In this document: positions 7,340 to 16,276 of the stretch, one piece after another
Layout of the letters: each line of letters begins with the position of its first letter
How positions within the stretch are numbered: position 1 is the first letter of the stretch
NCBI GenBank assembly: GCA_028287105.1
Contig: JAQBQH010000337.1
Span: 1 to 58,736 of the forward strand
DNA length: 58,736 bases
DNA from: Myxococcales bacterium
Lineage (GTDB): Bacteria; Myxococcota_A; Polyangia; Palsa-1104
Reading direction: 5' to 3'
Notes under the pieces: model-generated
The model's input: only the letters and a program-made list of their open reading frames with translations
What the model was told of the DNA's origin: nothing
Database searches by the model: none
Position numbers and translations under genes: made by a program

Positions 7340-9832
7340 ATGTCGCGACCGTTCCTCGTCGTGCACGGGCACTTCTATCAGCCGCCGCGCGACAACCCGT
7401 GGCTCGGCATCGTCGAGCGCCAGGACTCCGCCCGCCCGTACCACGACTGGAACGAGCGCATCGCCGCCGAGTGCTACACGCCCAACGCGTTCGCGCGCGT
7501 CCTCGACGACACCGGGCGCATCGTCAGCATCGTCAACAACTACGAGCTCATGTCGTTCAACTTCGGCGCGACGCTCTTGTCGTGGCTGGAGGTGCACGCC
7601 CCCGAGACCTACCGCCGCATCCTCGACGCCGACGCTCGCTCGCGTGCGCGGCTCGGGTTCGGCAACGCCATCGCCCAGGCCTACAACCACGCCATCCTGC
7701 CGCTGTGCAACGAGCGCGATCGGCGCACGCAGATCCGCTGGGGGCTGCAGGACTTCGAGCGCCGGTTCGGCCGCCGTGCCGAGTCGATGTGGCTGCCCGA
7801 GACCGCCATCTGCCAGAGCACCGTCGAGGCGCTCGTCGACGAGGGGCTGAAGTTCGTGATCCTCTCGCCGCATCAGGCCGACGAAGCGCGCGACGGCGGC
7901 GCCTGGTTCGACGTCTCCACCGGCTCCATCGATCCCACGCAGCCCTATCGCCTCGACGCCGGCGGCGGGCGCCACCTCGACGTCCTCTTCTACGACGGCC
8001 CCATCTCGAGCGCCATCGGCTTCGGGGGCCTCTTGTCCTCCGCCTCGGCGTTCGTCGATCGCTTCGCCTCGGCGCTCGTCCCCGGGCGCAATCGCGATCA
8101 GCTGATCCATGTCGCCACCGACGGGGAATCGTACGGCCACCACACGCGCTGGGGCGAGCGCACGCTGGCCTACGCGCTCAACGTCGAGGCGCCCAGGCGC
8201 GGCTTTACCCTCACCAACTACGCGGCCTATCTGGCCGAGCATCCGCCCGTCGCCGAGGCGCGCCTCAAGTCGGGGCCCGACGGCGAAGGCACCGCGTGGA
8301 GCTGCGCGCACGGCGTCGGCCGCTGGAGCCGCGACTGCGGCTGCTCGGCCGGGACGGTGGGCTTTCACCAGAAGTGGCGCGCCCCGCTGCGCCGCGCGCT
8401 CGATCTGCTGCGCGACCGCGCCGCCGTCGTCTACGAGGCCAAGGCGCAGCCGCTGGTGCGCGACGTCTGGGCCGCGCGCGACGCCTACGTCTCCGCCTGG
8501 GAGAGCGAAGCCAGCCAGCACCGCTTCATCGAGGCGCACGCCTCGCGGCGGCTCGACGGCCACGAGCGGCAGGAGCTCCTGCGCCTCTGCGAGCTGCAGC
8601 GCTACGCGCAGCTCATGTACACCTCGTGCGGCTGGTTCTTCGACGAGATCTCGGGGCTCGAAGGCACGCAGATCCTGCGCTACGCCAATCGCGCGCTCGA
8701 GCTCCATCGCCTGCTCTCGGGCGAAGATCTCGAAGCGCCGTTTCTGGAGCTGCTGCAGGAGGCACCGTCGAACCTCGCCGAATTCGGCAACGGCGCCGAG
8801 GTCTACCGCCGCCTCGTCATACCGACGCGCGTCGCCCACGAGCGGCTCGCCGCGCAGGAAGCAATCTTGTCGCTGTTCGTGCCGCGCGCGCGCGAGCTGC
8901 GCTACGGCGACTATCAGTTGGAGCGCTTCGCCGAGCGTCGCGCCGGCGACGCGCGCTTCGGGCTCAACACCGGTCGCATCCAGCTGCGCTGGGTGCCCAC
9001 GGGCGAGACCCACGAGCTCTCCTACGCCGTCTTGCACGTGGGCGCCGCCGACGTCTGCTGCGCGGTGGCGCCGGCGACCGCCGCGCATCGGGAGATCACC
9101 GAGGCGATCTGGCAGCTATGGCCGGGGCAGTCGATCGCCGGTCTTCTGCGCGCGATCGAGCGCGGCTTCGGCCCCGCCGAATACACGATGCGCGATCTCC
9201 TGCTCGAGGAGCGCCACCGCGTCCTGCGCGAGGTCTACGGCGATCTGTTGAAGGGCGTGGCCGAGGAGTACGCGCGGCTCTACGACAACCACCGCCACAC
9301 GATGCACGTGCTGCGCGACGCGGGGCTGCCGATCCCCGAGCCGCTCAAGCAGGCGGCCGAGTCGGTGCTGGGCAATCGCTTCGAGACCGAGATCGCGCGC
9401 CAGCGTCGCTCGCGCGATCCCGCGCGCTACCGTCGCGCCGTCCGGATGGCCGACGATGCGCGCGAGCGCGGGCTGACGCTGCCGCGCGCCGGCGCGCAGC
9501 GCGCCTTTTCCGAGATGCTGTGCGACGGGCTGGCCAGCTTGCGGACGAAGCCGACGCCGGAGCGCATCTCGGAGGCAATCGCGCTCTTGAGCCTGGGGCG
9601 TCAGCTGGGGATCGAAGCGGTGTCGCCGCGCGCCCAAGAGCAGCTGTGGGAGCTGCTCGCCGAGACGACGCCGCGGCCGCCGGAGTTGGAGGCGCTCGCC
9701 GCCGAGCTGGGCTTCGCGCCGCCATCGGCCGTCGACGTCGAGAGCGCCGCGCCGGTCGCCCCCGACGCGGGCGAATCGGAGAACGCGATCGATCCAGCTA
9801 CGCGTACACGCCCTGCTCCTCGCGCAGCATGA
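7340..9832 (+). CDS. DUF3536 / glycoside hydrolase family 57-like protein
   Basis: An 830-residue protein. The N-terminal half is a GH57-type (beta/alpha)7 barrel: HGHFYQPPRDNPW at 9-21, WLPETAICQSTVEAL near 155, and DGESYGHHTRWGER near 257, where the acidic residue would be catalytic. The second half matches the architecture of DUF3536, which is nearly always fused to this barrel. GH57 enzymes act on alpha-glucans (amylase, branching enzyme, amylopullulanase). The role of DUF3536 members is not established, though alpha-glucan or trehalose metabolism is often suggested. No signal peptide is seen, so it is cytoplasmic. It is transcribed alone from its own promoter and ends inside the tail of the convergent gene at 9798. 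Confidence 0.85.
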   Translation: MSRPFLVVHGHFYQPPRDNPWLGIVERQDSARPYHDWNERIAAECYTPNAFARVLDDTGRIVSIVNNYELMSFNFGATLLSWLEVHAPETYRRILDADARSRARLGFGNAIAQAYNHAILPLCNERDRRTQIRWGLQDFERRFGRRAESMWLPETAICQSTVEALVDEGLKFVILSPHQADEARDGGAWFDVSTGSIDPTQPYRLDAGGGRHLDVLFYDGPISSAIGFGGLLSSASAFVDRFASALVPGRNRDQLIHVATDGESYGHHTRWGERTLAYALNVEAPRRGFTLTNYAAYLAEHPPVAEARLKSGPDGEGTAWSCAHGVGRWSRDCGCSAGTVGFHQKWRAPLRRALDLLRDRAAVVYEAKAQPLVRDVWAARDAYVSAWESEASQHRFIEAHASRRLDGHERQELLRLCELQRYAQLMYTSCGWFFDEISGLEGTQILRYANRALELHRLLSGEDLEAPFLELLQEAPSNLAEFGNGAEVYRRLVIPTRVAHERLAAQEAILSLFVPRARELRYGDYQLERFAERRAGDARFGLNTGRIQLRWVPTGETHELSYAVLHVGAADVCCAVAPATAAHREITEAIWQLWPGQSIAGLLRAIERGFGPAEYTMRDLLLEERHRVLREVYGDLLKGVAEEYARLYDNHRHTMHVLRDAGLPIPEPLKQAAESVLGNRFETEIARQRRSRDPARYRRAVRMADDARERGLTLPRAGAQRAFSEMLCDGLASLRTKPTPERISEAIALLSLGRQLGIEAVSPRAQEQLWELLAETTPRPPELEALAAELGFAPPSAVDVESAAPVAPDAGESENAIDPATRTRPAPRAA

Positions 9833-10214
9833 TCCACTGATCGACGCGCTGGAACCGCTCGAACGCGGCCGGCACCATCCCCTGCCGCAGACGCGACCGC
9901 TCCTCGGCAGTGAGCGACAGCGAGCCCTCGACGTCCACGTAACGATCGATGAGCCGCTGCTCCTGCTTCCGCAGCCACATGAGCGCGCCCAGCTCGGTGC
10001 CGATGACTGCGGCCAGAGAGGCGCGCAGGCTCGTCAAGAGCTTGAGCCAGCGACGGGGACGCGCGGCCAATCGGGTCGACGCCTGCAGATGCGTCGCCGC
10101 CAGCGCGTGCAGGTCGGCCTCGATGGAGGGCACCCAGGGCGCCACGGCCGCGCAGGCAGCAGCGGCGAACTCTTCTTCGGCGGCGATCGCCGCAAACGGG
10201 TCGGGACGTAGCAT
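9798..10214 (-). CDS. Hypothetical protein, 138 aa
   Basis: I do not recognise a family. The product is 138 residues, predicted almost wholly helical and rich in Ala, Leu and Arg, with no signal peptide or membrane segment. It has a central SLRASLAAVIGTELGALMWLRKQEQRLIDRY region and a C-terminal part with Trp-Ile-Met-Leu. The ATG follows the stop of the 92-aa gene upstream by 3 nt, so the two are probably co-transcribed. Its last 35 nt overlap the 3' end of the DUF3536 gene on the other strand. Confidence 0.6.
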   Translation of the reverse strand: MLRPDPFAAIAAEEEFAAAACAAVAPWVPSIEADLHALAATHLQASTRLAARPRRWLKLLTSLRASLAAVIGTELGALMWLRKQEQRLIDRYVDVEGSLSLTAEERSRLRQGMVPAAFERFQRVDQWIMLREEQGVYA

Positions 10215-10217
10215 GGC

Positions 10218-10496
10218 TCAGCCGTACTCCAGGCAATCGAGCATCGTGGCCGATGAGCTGAACAGCGGCGCCGGCGCGACCTCGTGCTCAGTAAGGATGC
10301 GGCCACGCATCAGCCGCATCGGGTGGGGAAGGAGATCGGCCAGCCGCCGGACCGCCTCGAGACGCGTGACTTCCTCACGACGCCCCGGGGCAACCACTGG
10401 TGAGCCTTCGGCTTTCCAATCAGGGTCCAAAATTGGCCTCGGTTCGAAAGATTGCGCATCGCGTGCCAACGGAAAAAAACCCGTTGACTTCAACAT
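10218..10496 (-). CDS. Hypothetical protein, up to 92 aa
   Basis: A small soluble protein of no recognised family, with a charged helical middle (REEVTRLEAVRRLADLL). Pairing with the 138-aa gene 3 nt downstream supports it being real. The first about 30 codons are AT-rich compared with the rest and lie next to the TetR-operator-like palindrome. The true start may therefore be an internal codon, such as the GTG about 33 codons in. If the ATG at 10496 is right, the operator at 10497-10519 sits directly on its 5' end, and this pair could also be under TetR control. Confidence 0.5.
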   Translation of the reverse strand: MLKSTGFFPLARDAQSFEPRPILDPDWKAEGSPVVAPGRREEVTRLEAVRRLADLLPHPMRLMRGRILTEHEVAPAPLFSSSATMLDCLEYG

Positions 10497-10519
10497 TGAC
10501 CGGATTTAGATTCTGGTCA
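10497..10519. promoter_or_regulatory. Candidate TetR operator 1 (tetR promoter)
   Basis: A 23-bp imperfect palindrome bounded by TGACC and GGTCA, lying 5 nt before the tetR ATG and abutting the divergent gene. Its length and end sequences match the site at 11203-11225. Aligned with that site, most of the left half agrees (TGACCAGAAT in inverted orientation versus TGACCAAAAT). This fits autoregulation. Confidence 0.6.
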
Positions 10520-10524
10520 GTCGA

Positions 10525-11178
10525 ATGGAGCGGGAGAAGAAAGAGTGCATCTTGAGCGCGGCAGTTCGCGCGTTCGCCCGCTTCGGGTTCAAGAAGACGT
10601 CCGTCGATCAGATCGCCAAGGACGCCGGGGTCGCCAAGGGCACCGTCTATCTGGCGGCCGACACCAAAGAGGACCTCTTCTATCAGGCGATCCACCGCGA
10701 GGTGCGCGCCTATACCGCCGAGATCGCCAAGCTCATCGACCCGCGGAAGCCGGCCGACCAGCTCCTGGCCGAGGCGACGCTGGCGGGCATGCAGTACCTC
10801 GAGGAGCGCCCGCTCGTGCGCGACCTCATCTTCGGCAACCATCAACTGATCCTGCCCGAATGGGGCGAGCGGCTCGAAGAGCTGCGCGCGCTCGGGCGCC
10901 AGAACTGCGCGGAGATCGTGCGTCTGGGCATCCGTCAGGGTGTCTTCCGCGACGATCTCGACGTCGAGGAGCTCTCTTCGATTCTCGAGGACATGGCCAT
11001 CGCCACCCAGGTGTTCCACAACCGTGGCGCCAACCGCGAGGAGCGCCTGCGCAAGCGCCTCACCACCGCCTTCGACCTGTTGATGAACGGGATCCGGGCC
11101 GGGCTGCAAGCACACGCTACCGATGCTGCGACGACTGCGGACAAGCCCGTTGCGGTCAAATCGGAGCCCCGTGCTTAG
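10525..11178 (+). CDS. TetR/AcrR-family transcriptional regulator
   Basis: A 217-residue one-component regulator. The N-terminal helix-turn-helix spans about residues 8-55: AVRAFARFGFKKTSVDQIA, then KDAGVAKGTVYLAADTKEDLF as the recognition region. An all-helical ligand-binding and dimerisation domain of the usual length follows. It lies upstream of a diiron protein, a lipoprotein and an SDR on the same strand. Similar 23-bp palindromes precede both its own start and the diiron gene, so it most likely represses itself and that cassette until a ligand binds. The ligand is unknown. The ATG directly follows the operator with no room for a Shine-Dalgarno, suggesting a leaderless or near-leaderless message. 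Confidence 0.9.
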   Translation: MEREKKECILSAAVRAFARFGFKKTSVDQIAKDAGVAKGTVYLAADTKEDLFYQAIHREVRAYTAEIAKLIDPRKPADQLLAEATLAGMQYLEERPLVRDLIFGNHQLILPEWGERLEELRALGRQNCAEIVRLGIRQGVFRDDLDVEELSSILEDMAIATQVFHNRGANREERLRKRLTTAFDLLMNGIRAGLQAHATDAATTADKPVAVKSEPRA

Positions 11179-11192
11179 CCCGTCCCTTTTTT

Positions 11193-11233
11193 TGACCATC
11201 GATGACCAAAATACGATTTTGGTCACTTGGTCA
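11193..11233. promoter_or_regulatory. Candidate TetR operator 2 upstream of the diiron gene
   Basis: The core 11203-11225 is a perfect palindrome with 10-bp arms TGACCAAAAT and ATTTTGGTCA around a 3-nt centre. Extra half-sites flank it: TGACC at 11193-11197 (10 bp, about one helical turn, left of the core) and GGTCA at 11229-11233. This arrangement would allow two dimers to bind. It ends 14 nt before the ATG at 11248, where the sequence GGAGA gives a ribosome-binding site. Confidence 0.7.
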
Positions 11234-11247
11234 CTGGAGAAGAGTCG

Positions 11248-11976
11248 ATGAGCGTTCGCGACCGACTGACGATGCGCTTCATGGATCGCGTGATCACGTC
11301 TCCGCAAGGACGCGCACACGTGCTCAACCAGGCGGCCGACGCCGAGGGCAACGGAGAGAACGGTTTCTTCGAGCACATCCTCGCGCACGTCGACGACCCG
11401 GCGCTGGCCCGGATGATCACCAAGCACCGCGACGACGAGCTCCGCCACGAGCAGATGTTCCTGGCCGCGCGCGCCCGCACCGGCATCGACCCTGGACCGG
11501 TGCCGCAGCACTTGAAGCTCATCGATCGGCTCGACCAGGCGGTCGGCAACTTCTTCTCGCATCCGATCCGCGACCGCCGCGGCGTGATGGACGCCTACCT
11601 CATGCTGCAGGTCATCGAGGAGCGCGCGCTGGTGCAGTTTTCGCTCTTCGAGCTGGCCTTCCGCCCCGTCGACCCCGAAACCGCGGATGCGATTCGCGAG
11701 ATCGCCGACGACGAGGAGCGCCACCTCAAGTACTGCCACGCCATCGCGCGCCGCTATGCGCCCGACGCGGCGACGCAGCGCTCGACGTTGCAAGAGCTTC
11801 GACACCTGGAGGCGCGCTGCTTCGCCGAGAACGGGCGCGCCAACATGGAATGGCTGTTCGACCACGGCTGGGTTTCGGTGAACCCCGTCGAGAAGTGGTT
11901 CTGGCAGGCCGTCAACGGGCTTTCGTCCCGTAGCGCCCCGCCGCTCACCGAGTTCGCATATTCGGAGGCTGCATAA
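11248..11976 (+). CDS. Ferritin-like diiron four-helix protein
   Basis: A 242-residue protein with a complete set of carboxylate-bridged diiron ligands. These are Glu at about 37/42 in GENGFFE, ELRH at 64-67 (ExxH), Glu at about 124/125 in VIEERALVQF, and EERH at 156-159 (second ExxH). Spacing between helices fits a four-helix ferritin-like bundle of the oxygenase/hydroxylase kind (MiaE, AurF and COQ7 are examples of such folds). It is not a storage ferritin, which would be shorter. ATG 11248 was preferred because GGAGA lies 7 nt upstream. It heads the TetR-controlled cassette; its partner lipoprotein starts immediately after its stop. The substrate is unknown. Confidence 0.75.
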   Translation: MSVRDRLTMRFMDRVITSPQGRAHVLNQAADAEGNGENGFFEHILAHVDDPALARMITKHRDDELRHEQMFLAARARTGIDPGPVPQHLKLIDRLDQAVGNFFSHPIRDRRGVMDAYLMLQVIEERALVQFSLFELAFRPVDPETADAIREIADDEERHLKYCHAIARRYAPDAATQRSTLQELRHLEARCFAENGRANMEWLFDHGWVSVNPVEKWFWQAVNGLSSRSAPPLTEFAYSEAA

Positions 11977-12612
11977 ATGAAACGGACCAAGATGATGTTC
12001 GCGGCGCTGCTCGTGATGGGCGCCGCCAGTGGATGCACGCGCGAAAACCTGGGATTGGCGCCGCTCGATCGACCGGCCGACATCAAGACCTCGGGCGCCC
12101 AAACGGCGAGCATGCTGACGATGTATCGCAAGGGCGTCCTCGACCCGGCGGGCTCGCTCACGACGCTGCAGATTCGCGACGCGTCGCTGCACTTCACGAC
12201 GCTCGCGGACAAGGCGACCGTGCAAGAGATGGTGTTCAAGCTCGCCGACGCCAACATGCCGGCCACGGAGTCGATGCCCCAGGGGGTCAACCTGCGCAAC
12301 CAGGAGCTGCACATCACGCGGCGCATCGACGCGCCGATGGTGCAGCGCGACGAGAACGCCGTCACCGTGCGCGCCCACACCTCGCTCACCTACAAGGCGG
12401 CCATGATCCTCGACGACGGCTCGCTCTACACGCTCGGCGGAACCGAGTCCGAGCCGGTCGACCTCGACATCCGCGCCACGCGCTACGAGTTCGGCGTTCA
12501 CGTCACCATCGACGCGGCGCCGCAGGGCAAGTGCTGGAGCATCCCCGGCGTCCTCGAGGTCAGCGACTGCTCGCTGTTCGTCGAGAGCGACGGCGACGCC
12601 TACTCGCACTGA
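11977..12612 (+). CDS. Lipoprotein of unknown function in the TetR cassette
   Basis: A 211-residue secreted lipoprotein with a basic start (MKRTK), a hydrophobic stretch and the lipobox GAASGC with Cys at about 20. The mature part is mixed beta/alpha with no recognised domain. Two late cysteines (in GKCWSIPG and SDCSLF) could form a disulfide. The start codon directly abuts the stop of the diiron gene, so they are translationally linked. It presumably sits on the periplasmic face of a membrane. Confidence 0.75.
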   Translation: MKRTKMMFAALLVMGAASGCTRENLGLAPLDRPADIKTSGAQTASMLTMYRKGVLDPAGSLTTLQIRDASLHFTTLADKATVQEMVFKLADANMPATESMPQGVNLRNQELHITRRIDAPMVQRDENAVTVRAHTSLTYKAAMILDDGSLYTLGGTESEPVDLDIRATRYEFGVHVTIDAAPQGKCWSIPGVLEVSDCSLFVESDGDAYSH

Positions 12613-12638
12613 CGCCTGCATCCACTAAGGAGCGACCA

Positions 12639-13517
12639 ATGAAGCTGCAGCTGACGGGGAAGACGGCGCTGGTCACGGGCGCGTCGAGTGGGATCGGACG
12701 CGGGTTGGCCAAGGCGCTGGCGGCGGAAGGCGTGCTGCTCGCGGTGAGCGCGCGACGCGCCGAGCCGCTCGCCAGCCTCGCCGACGAGATCGAGAAAGCG
12801 GGCGGCGCGCGGCCGGTGGTGCTGACGGCGGATCTCTCGAAGCGCGGGCAGGCCGCCAATCTGGCGGCGCGCGCGACGGTGGCGCTCGGCCGGGTCGACA
12901 TCCTCGTCAACAACGCGGGCGTCGGCATCGGCGGCGCGCAGCACGTGGTCGGCGACGACGCGATGGCGCGCGAGCTGTTCGAGACCAACTACTGGTCGGC
13001 GCTGGCGCTCATCGCCGCGCTGGTCCCCGCGATGCGCACGCGCGGCGTCGGCGCAGTCGTCAACGTCGCGTCGATCGGCGCGGTCACGCCGATGCCGCTC
13101 GCCGGTCACTACTCGTCATCGAAGGCGGCGCTGTCGCTGTGCTCGGAGACGATGCGGCTCGAGTTGCGCGGCTCGGGCGTCAACGTGTTCAGCGTCCTGC
13201 CCGGCCCCGTCGACACCGGCATGCTCGCCGAGTTCGGCGTCGTTCCCGGCGCCGACAAGGTGCTCGGCAAGATGCCGCGCGGCAACGTCGCGGAGCTCTC
13301 GCGCAAGGTCGTCCGCGGGCTCGAGCGCGGGCAGCGCGCGCTCGTCTATCCGACGGCGCTCGGCTTCATGCGCCATCTGCCGACGCTGGCCAACCGCATC
13401 TCGGCCTCGGTCATCGACGGCCTCGTCGACGTCGACGATGCGCGCAAGCTCCAGGGCGGGTCGCACGGCGATCCGCTGGCGCTCGCGGCGCGCAGCGCCT
13501 TCGAAGCGCGCGGCTGA
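12639..13517 (+). CDS. Short-chain dehydrogenase/reductase
   Basis: A 292-residue NAD(P)-dependent oxidoreductase of the classical SDR family. The cofactor motif TGASSGIG lies at 13-20, NNAG near 91, a catalytic Ser follows in VNVASIGAV, and the catalytic Tyr/Lys lie in YSSSK. Arg residues after the second strand (SARRAE) suggest NADP preference. The start is fixed by AAGGAG 6 nt upstream of ATG 12639. It is the last gene of the TetR cassette. The C-terminal helix region after the Rossmann domain is longer than in minimal SDRs, as in membrane-associated lipid or steroid reductases. The substrate is unknown. Confidence 0.88.
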   Translation: MKLQLTGKTALVTGASSGIGRGLAKALAAEGVLLAVSARRAEPLASLADEIEKAGGARPVVLTADLSKRGQAANLAARATVALGRVDILVNNAGVGIGGAQHVVGDDAMARELFETNYWSALALIAALVPAMRTRGVGAVVNVASIGAVTPMPLAGHYSSSKAALSLCSETMRLELRGSGVNVFSVLPGPVDTGMLAEFGVVPGADKVLGKMPRGNVAELSRKVVRGLERGQRALVYPTALGFMRHLPTLANRISASVIDGLVDVDDARKLQGGSHGDPLALAARSAFEARG

Positions 13518-13542
13518 ACCTGTTTCCGCTCCCTCGCCCGAT

Positions 13543-13572
13543 TTGACGGTGGGTGGGTTTCCTCGCTACTGT
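13543..13572 (+). promoter_or_regulatory. Candidate promoter of the 13647 lipoprotein gene
   Basis: TTGACG (13543-13548), 18-nt spacer, TACTGT (13567-13572). The transcript would have a leader of about 65 nt carrying the Shine-Dalgarno GGGAGG before the ATG. Confidence 0.4.
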
Positions 13573-13646
13573 GCGCTCGGTCATTTTCGTAGGACGAGGA
13601 TCTCTGTAGCCTCGTCAGACGGCCGTCAGACTAAGGGAGGAAGCTT

Positions 13647-14126
13647 ATGTGGAATGCCAAACGGGGAGCACTGATCACTGCCTGCGCAGGTACGCTGTTC
13701 GTCGCCGCCTTCGGCTGCGGACCGAGCCTGCCGGACAAGATCGGGTTCGCCGGGCAGAATGCAGCACTGCAGTCGGGCACGCAGGTCAATTTTCAGGACG
13801 CCTTCGTCGCGGAGGGCATCTTCAAGGTCAAGCTGTGGGTGCAGAACCTGTCCCAGGCCTTCATGATCGTCGATCGTGACGGCTTCGCGCTCCGTCTGCC
13901 CGACGGCCGCGTTCTGCGCCGCGCCGTCGGCACCTTCACGCAGCACACGCCCTACAACATCCCGCCGGGCGGCGGCCACGAGGTCTTCGTCGACTTCCGC
14001 GATCCGGGCAAGGACATGCGCATCATCAACGCGGCCTCGCTCATCGTCGGTGGCATCTCGTTCTCGACCGATCCGCGCCCGCGCGTCGTCGGCGAAATCC
14101 CGCTCGTTCCGACGGGCGCTCGTTAA
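13647..14126 (+). CDS. Lipoprotein of unknown function
   Basis: A 159-residue exported protein. Its signal peptide has a hydrophobic core ACAGTLFVAAF and lipobox AAFGC, giving Cys at about 24. The mature domain is predicted beta-rich (FKVKLWVQNLSQAFMIVD, then VFVDFRDPGKDM), resembling an immunoglobulin-like or DUF4352-type beta sandwich, but I cannot name the family. A strong Shine-Dalgarno (GGGAGG) supports the start. It is monocistronic and lies just upstream of the pyruvate dehydrogenase operon. Confidence 0.7.
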   Translation: MWNAKRGALITACAGTLFVAAFGCGPSLPDKIGFAGQNAALQSGTQVNFQDAFVAEGIFKVKLWVQNLSQAFMIVDRDGFALRLPDGRVLRRAVGTFTQHTPYNIPPGGGHEVFVDFRDPGKDMRIINAASLIVGGISFSTDPRPRVVGEIPLVPTGAR

Positions 14127-14228
14127 TCCCGGCCGCGACAGCGGCCCGACCACTGCACGCCGTTCGCCTCGTTTCACACCCCCGCGACTTCTAACGCAGC
14201 CTCCCTAGATCCCGCGGGGTTTCGCCGC

Positions 14229-14234
14229 TATATT
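14229..14234 (+). promoter_or_regulatory. -10 element of the pdhABC operon
   Basis: TATATT ending 7 nt before GTG 14242, with no Shine-Dalgarno, so the operon message should begin at or next to the pdhA start codon. No convincing -35 is visible, which may imply an activator. Confidence 0.5.
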
Positions 14235-14241
14235 GCGCCCC

Positions 14242-15254
<1,013 letters not shown>

Positions 15255-15255
<1 letters not shown>

Positions 15256-16274
15256 TGGCTCGACTGAGCTACCGCGAAGCGCTCAACCAGGCGATGTGCG
15301 AGGAGATGGAGCGCGACGACTCCATCTTCCTCATGGGCGAAGAGGTCGGCCACTACCAGGGCGCCTATAAAGTGTCGCAAGGCATGCTGCAGAAGTTCGG
15401 CGAGAAGCGGGTCATCGACACGCCCATCGCCGAGTGCGGCTTCGTCGGCGTCGGCATCGGCGCGGCCATGACGGGGCTGCGGCCAATCATCGAGCTCATG
15501 ACGTGGAACTTCTCGCTCGTGGCCATCGATCAGATCGTGAACAACGCGGCCAAGATCCGGCTCATGTCGGGCGGCCAGTTCAAGATGCCGGTGGTGTTCC
15601 GCGGACCGGGCGGCGCGGCCGGGCAATTGGGCGCGCAGCATTCGCAGGCGCTCGAGTACATGTACGCCAACGTGCCGGGGCTCAAGGTGGTCATGCCGTC
15701 GACGCCGGCCGACGCCAAGGGCCTGCTCAAGATGGCCATCCGCGACGACGACCCGGTCATCTTCATCGAGGGCGAGCGGCTCTACGGCGTGCAGGGCGAA
15801 GTGCCCGACGGCGACGTCGTCGTGCCGCTCGGCAAGGCCGACGTGAAGCGCGAAGGCACCGACTGCACCATCGTGAGCTGGTCGAAGATGCTGACGGTGG
15901 CGCTCGAGGCCGCCGAGGTTCTCGCCAAGGAGAACATCTCGGTCGAGGTCGTCGATCCGCGCACCATCAAGCCGCTCGACGGCGAGACGATCTATCAGTC
16001 GGTGCGCAAGACCAACCGCTGCGTCGTCGTCGAGGAGGGGCACGGCTTTTCCAACGTCGGCGCCGAGATCGTGGCGCGCGTGCAGCGCAACTGCTTCGAT
16101 GATCTCGATGCGCCCATCGAGCGCGTCCACCGCATGGAGATCCCGATGCCGTATGCCGCCAACCTCGAAGCGATGATCACGCCGGACGTGCCGCGCATCA
16201 TCGCTGCCGTCAAGCGCGTGATGTACCTGCCCGAATCGAAGCCCGAATCGAAGCCCCAATCGAAGGTGGAATAG
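15255..16274 (+). CDS. pdhB: Pyruvate dehydrogenase E1 component, beta subunit
   Basis: A 339-residue partner of PdhA that completes the TPP site and binds the E2 core. Conserved segments include [33 protein letters not shown] with the catalytic-site Glu, and [12 protein letters not shown]. The C-terminal transketolase domain has [13 protein letters not shown]. It has a short appended tail in which the four residues [12 protein letters not shown] are repeated, encoded by three 12-bp units. The ATG overlaps the pdhA stop by one base, and pdhC follows after 2 nt, giving stoichiometric translation. Confidence 0.94.
16230..16265 (+). repeat. Three tandem 12-bp repeats at the 3' end of pdhB
   Basis: Two identical units CCCGAATCGAAG followed by CCCCAATCGAAG, in frame, encoding Pro-Glu/Gln-Ser-Lys three times. 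They extend the PdhB C-terminus beyond the conserved domain. Confidence 0.85.
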
Positions 16275-16276
16275 CC

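Noticed and set aside
11183-11193. T-rich tract after tetR as an intrinsic terminator
   Set aside because: No stem precedes the T run. The adjacent palindrome is downstream of it and better explained as an operator.
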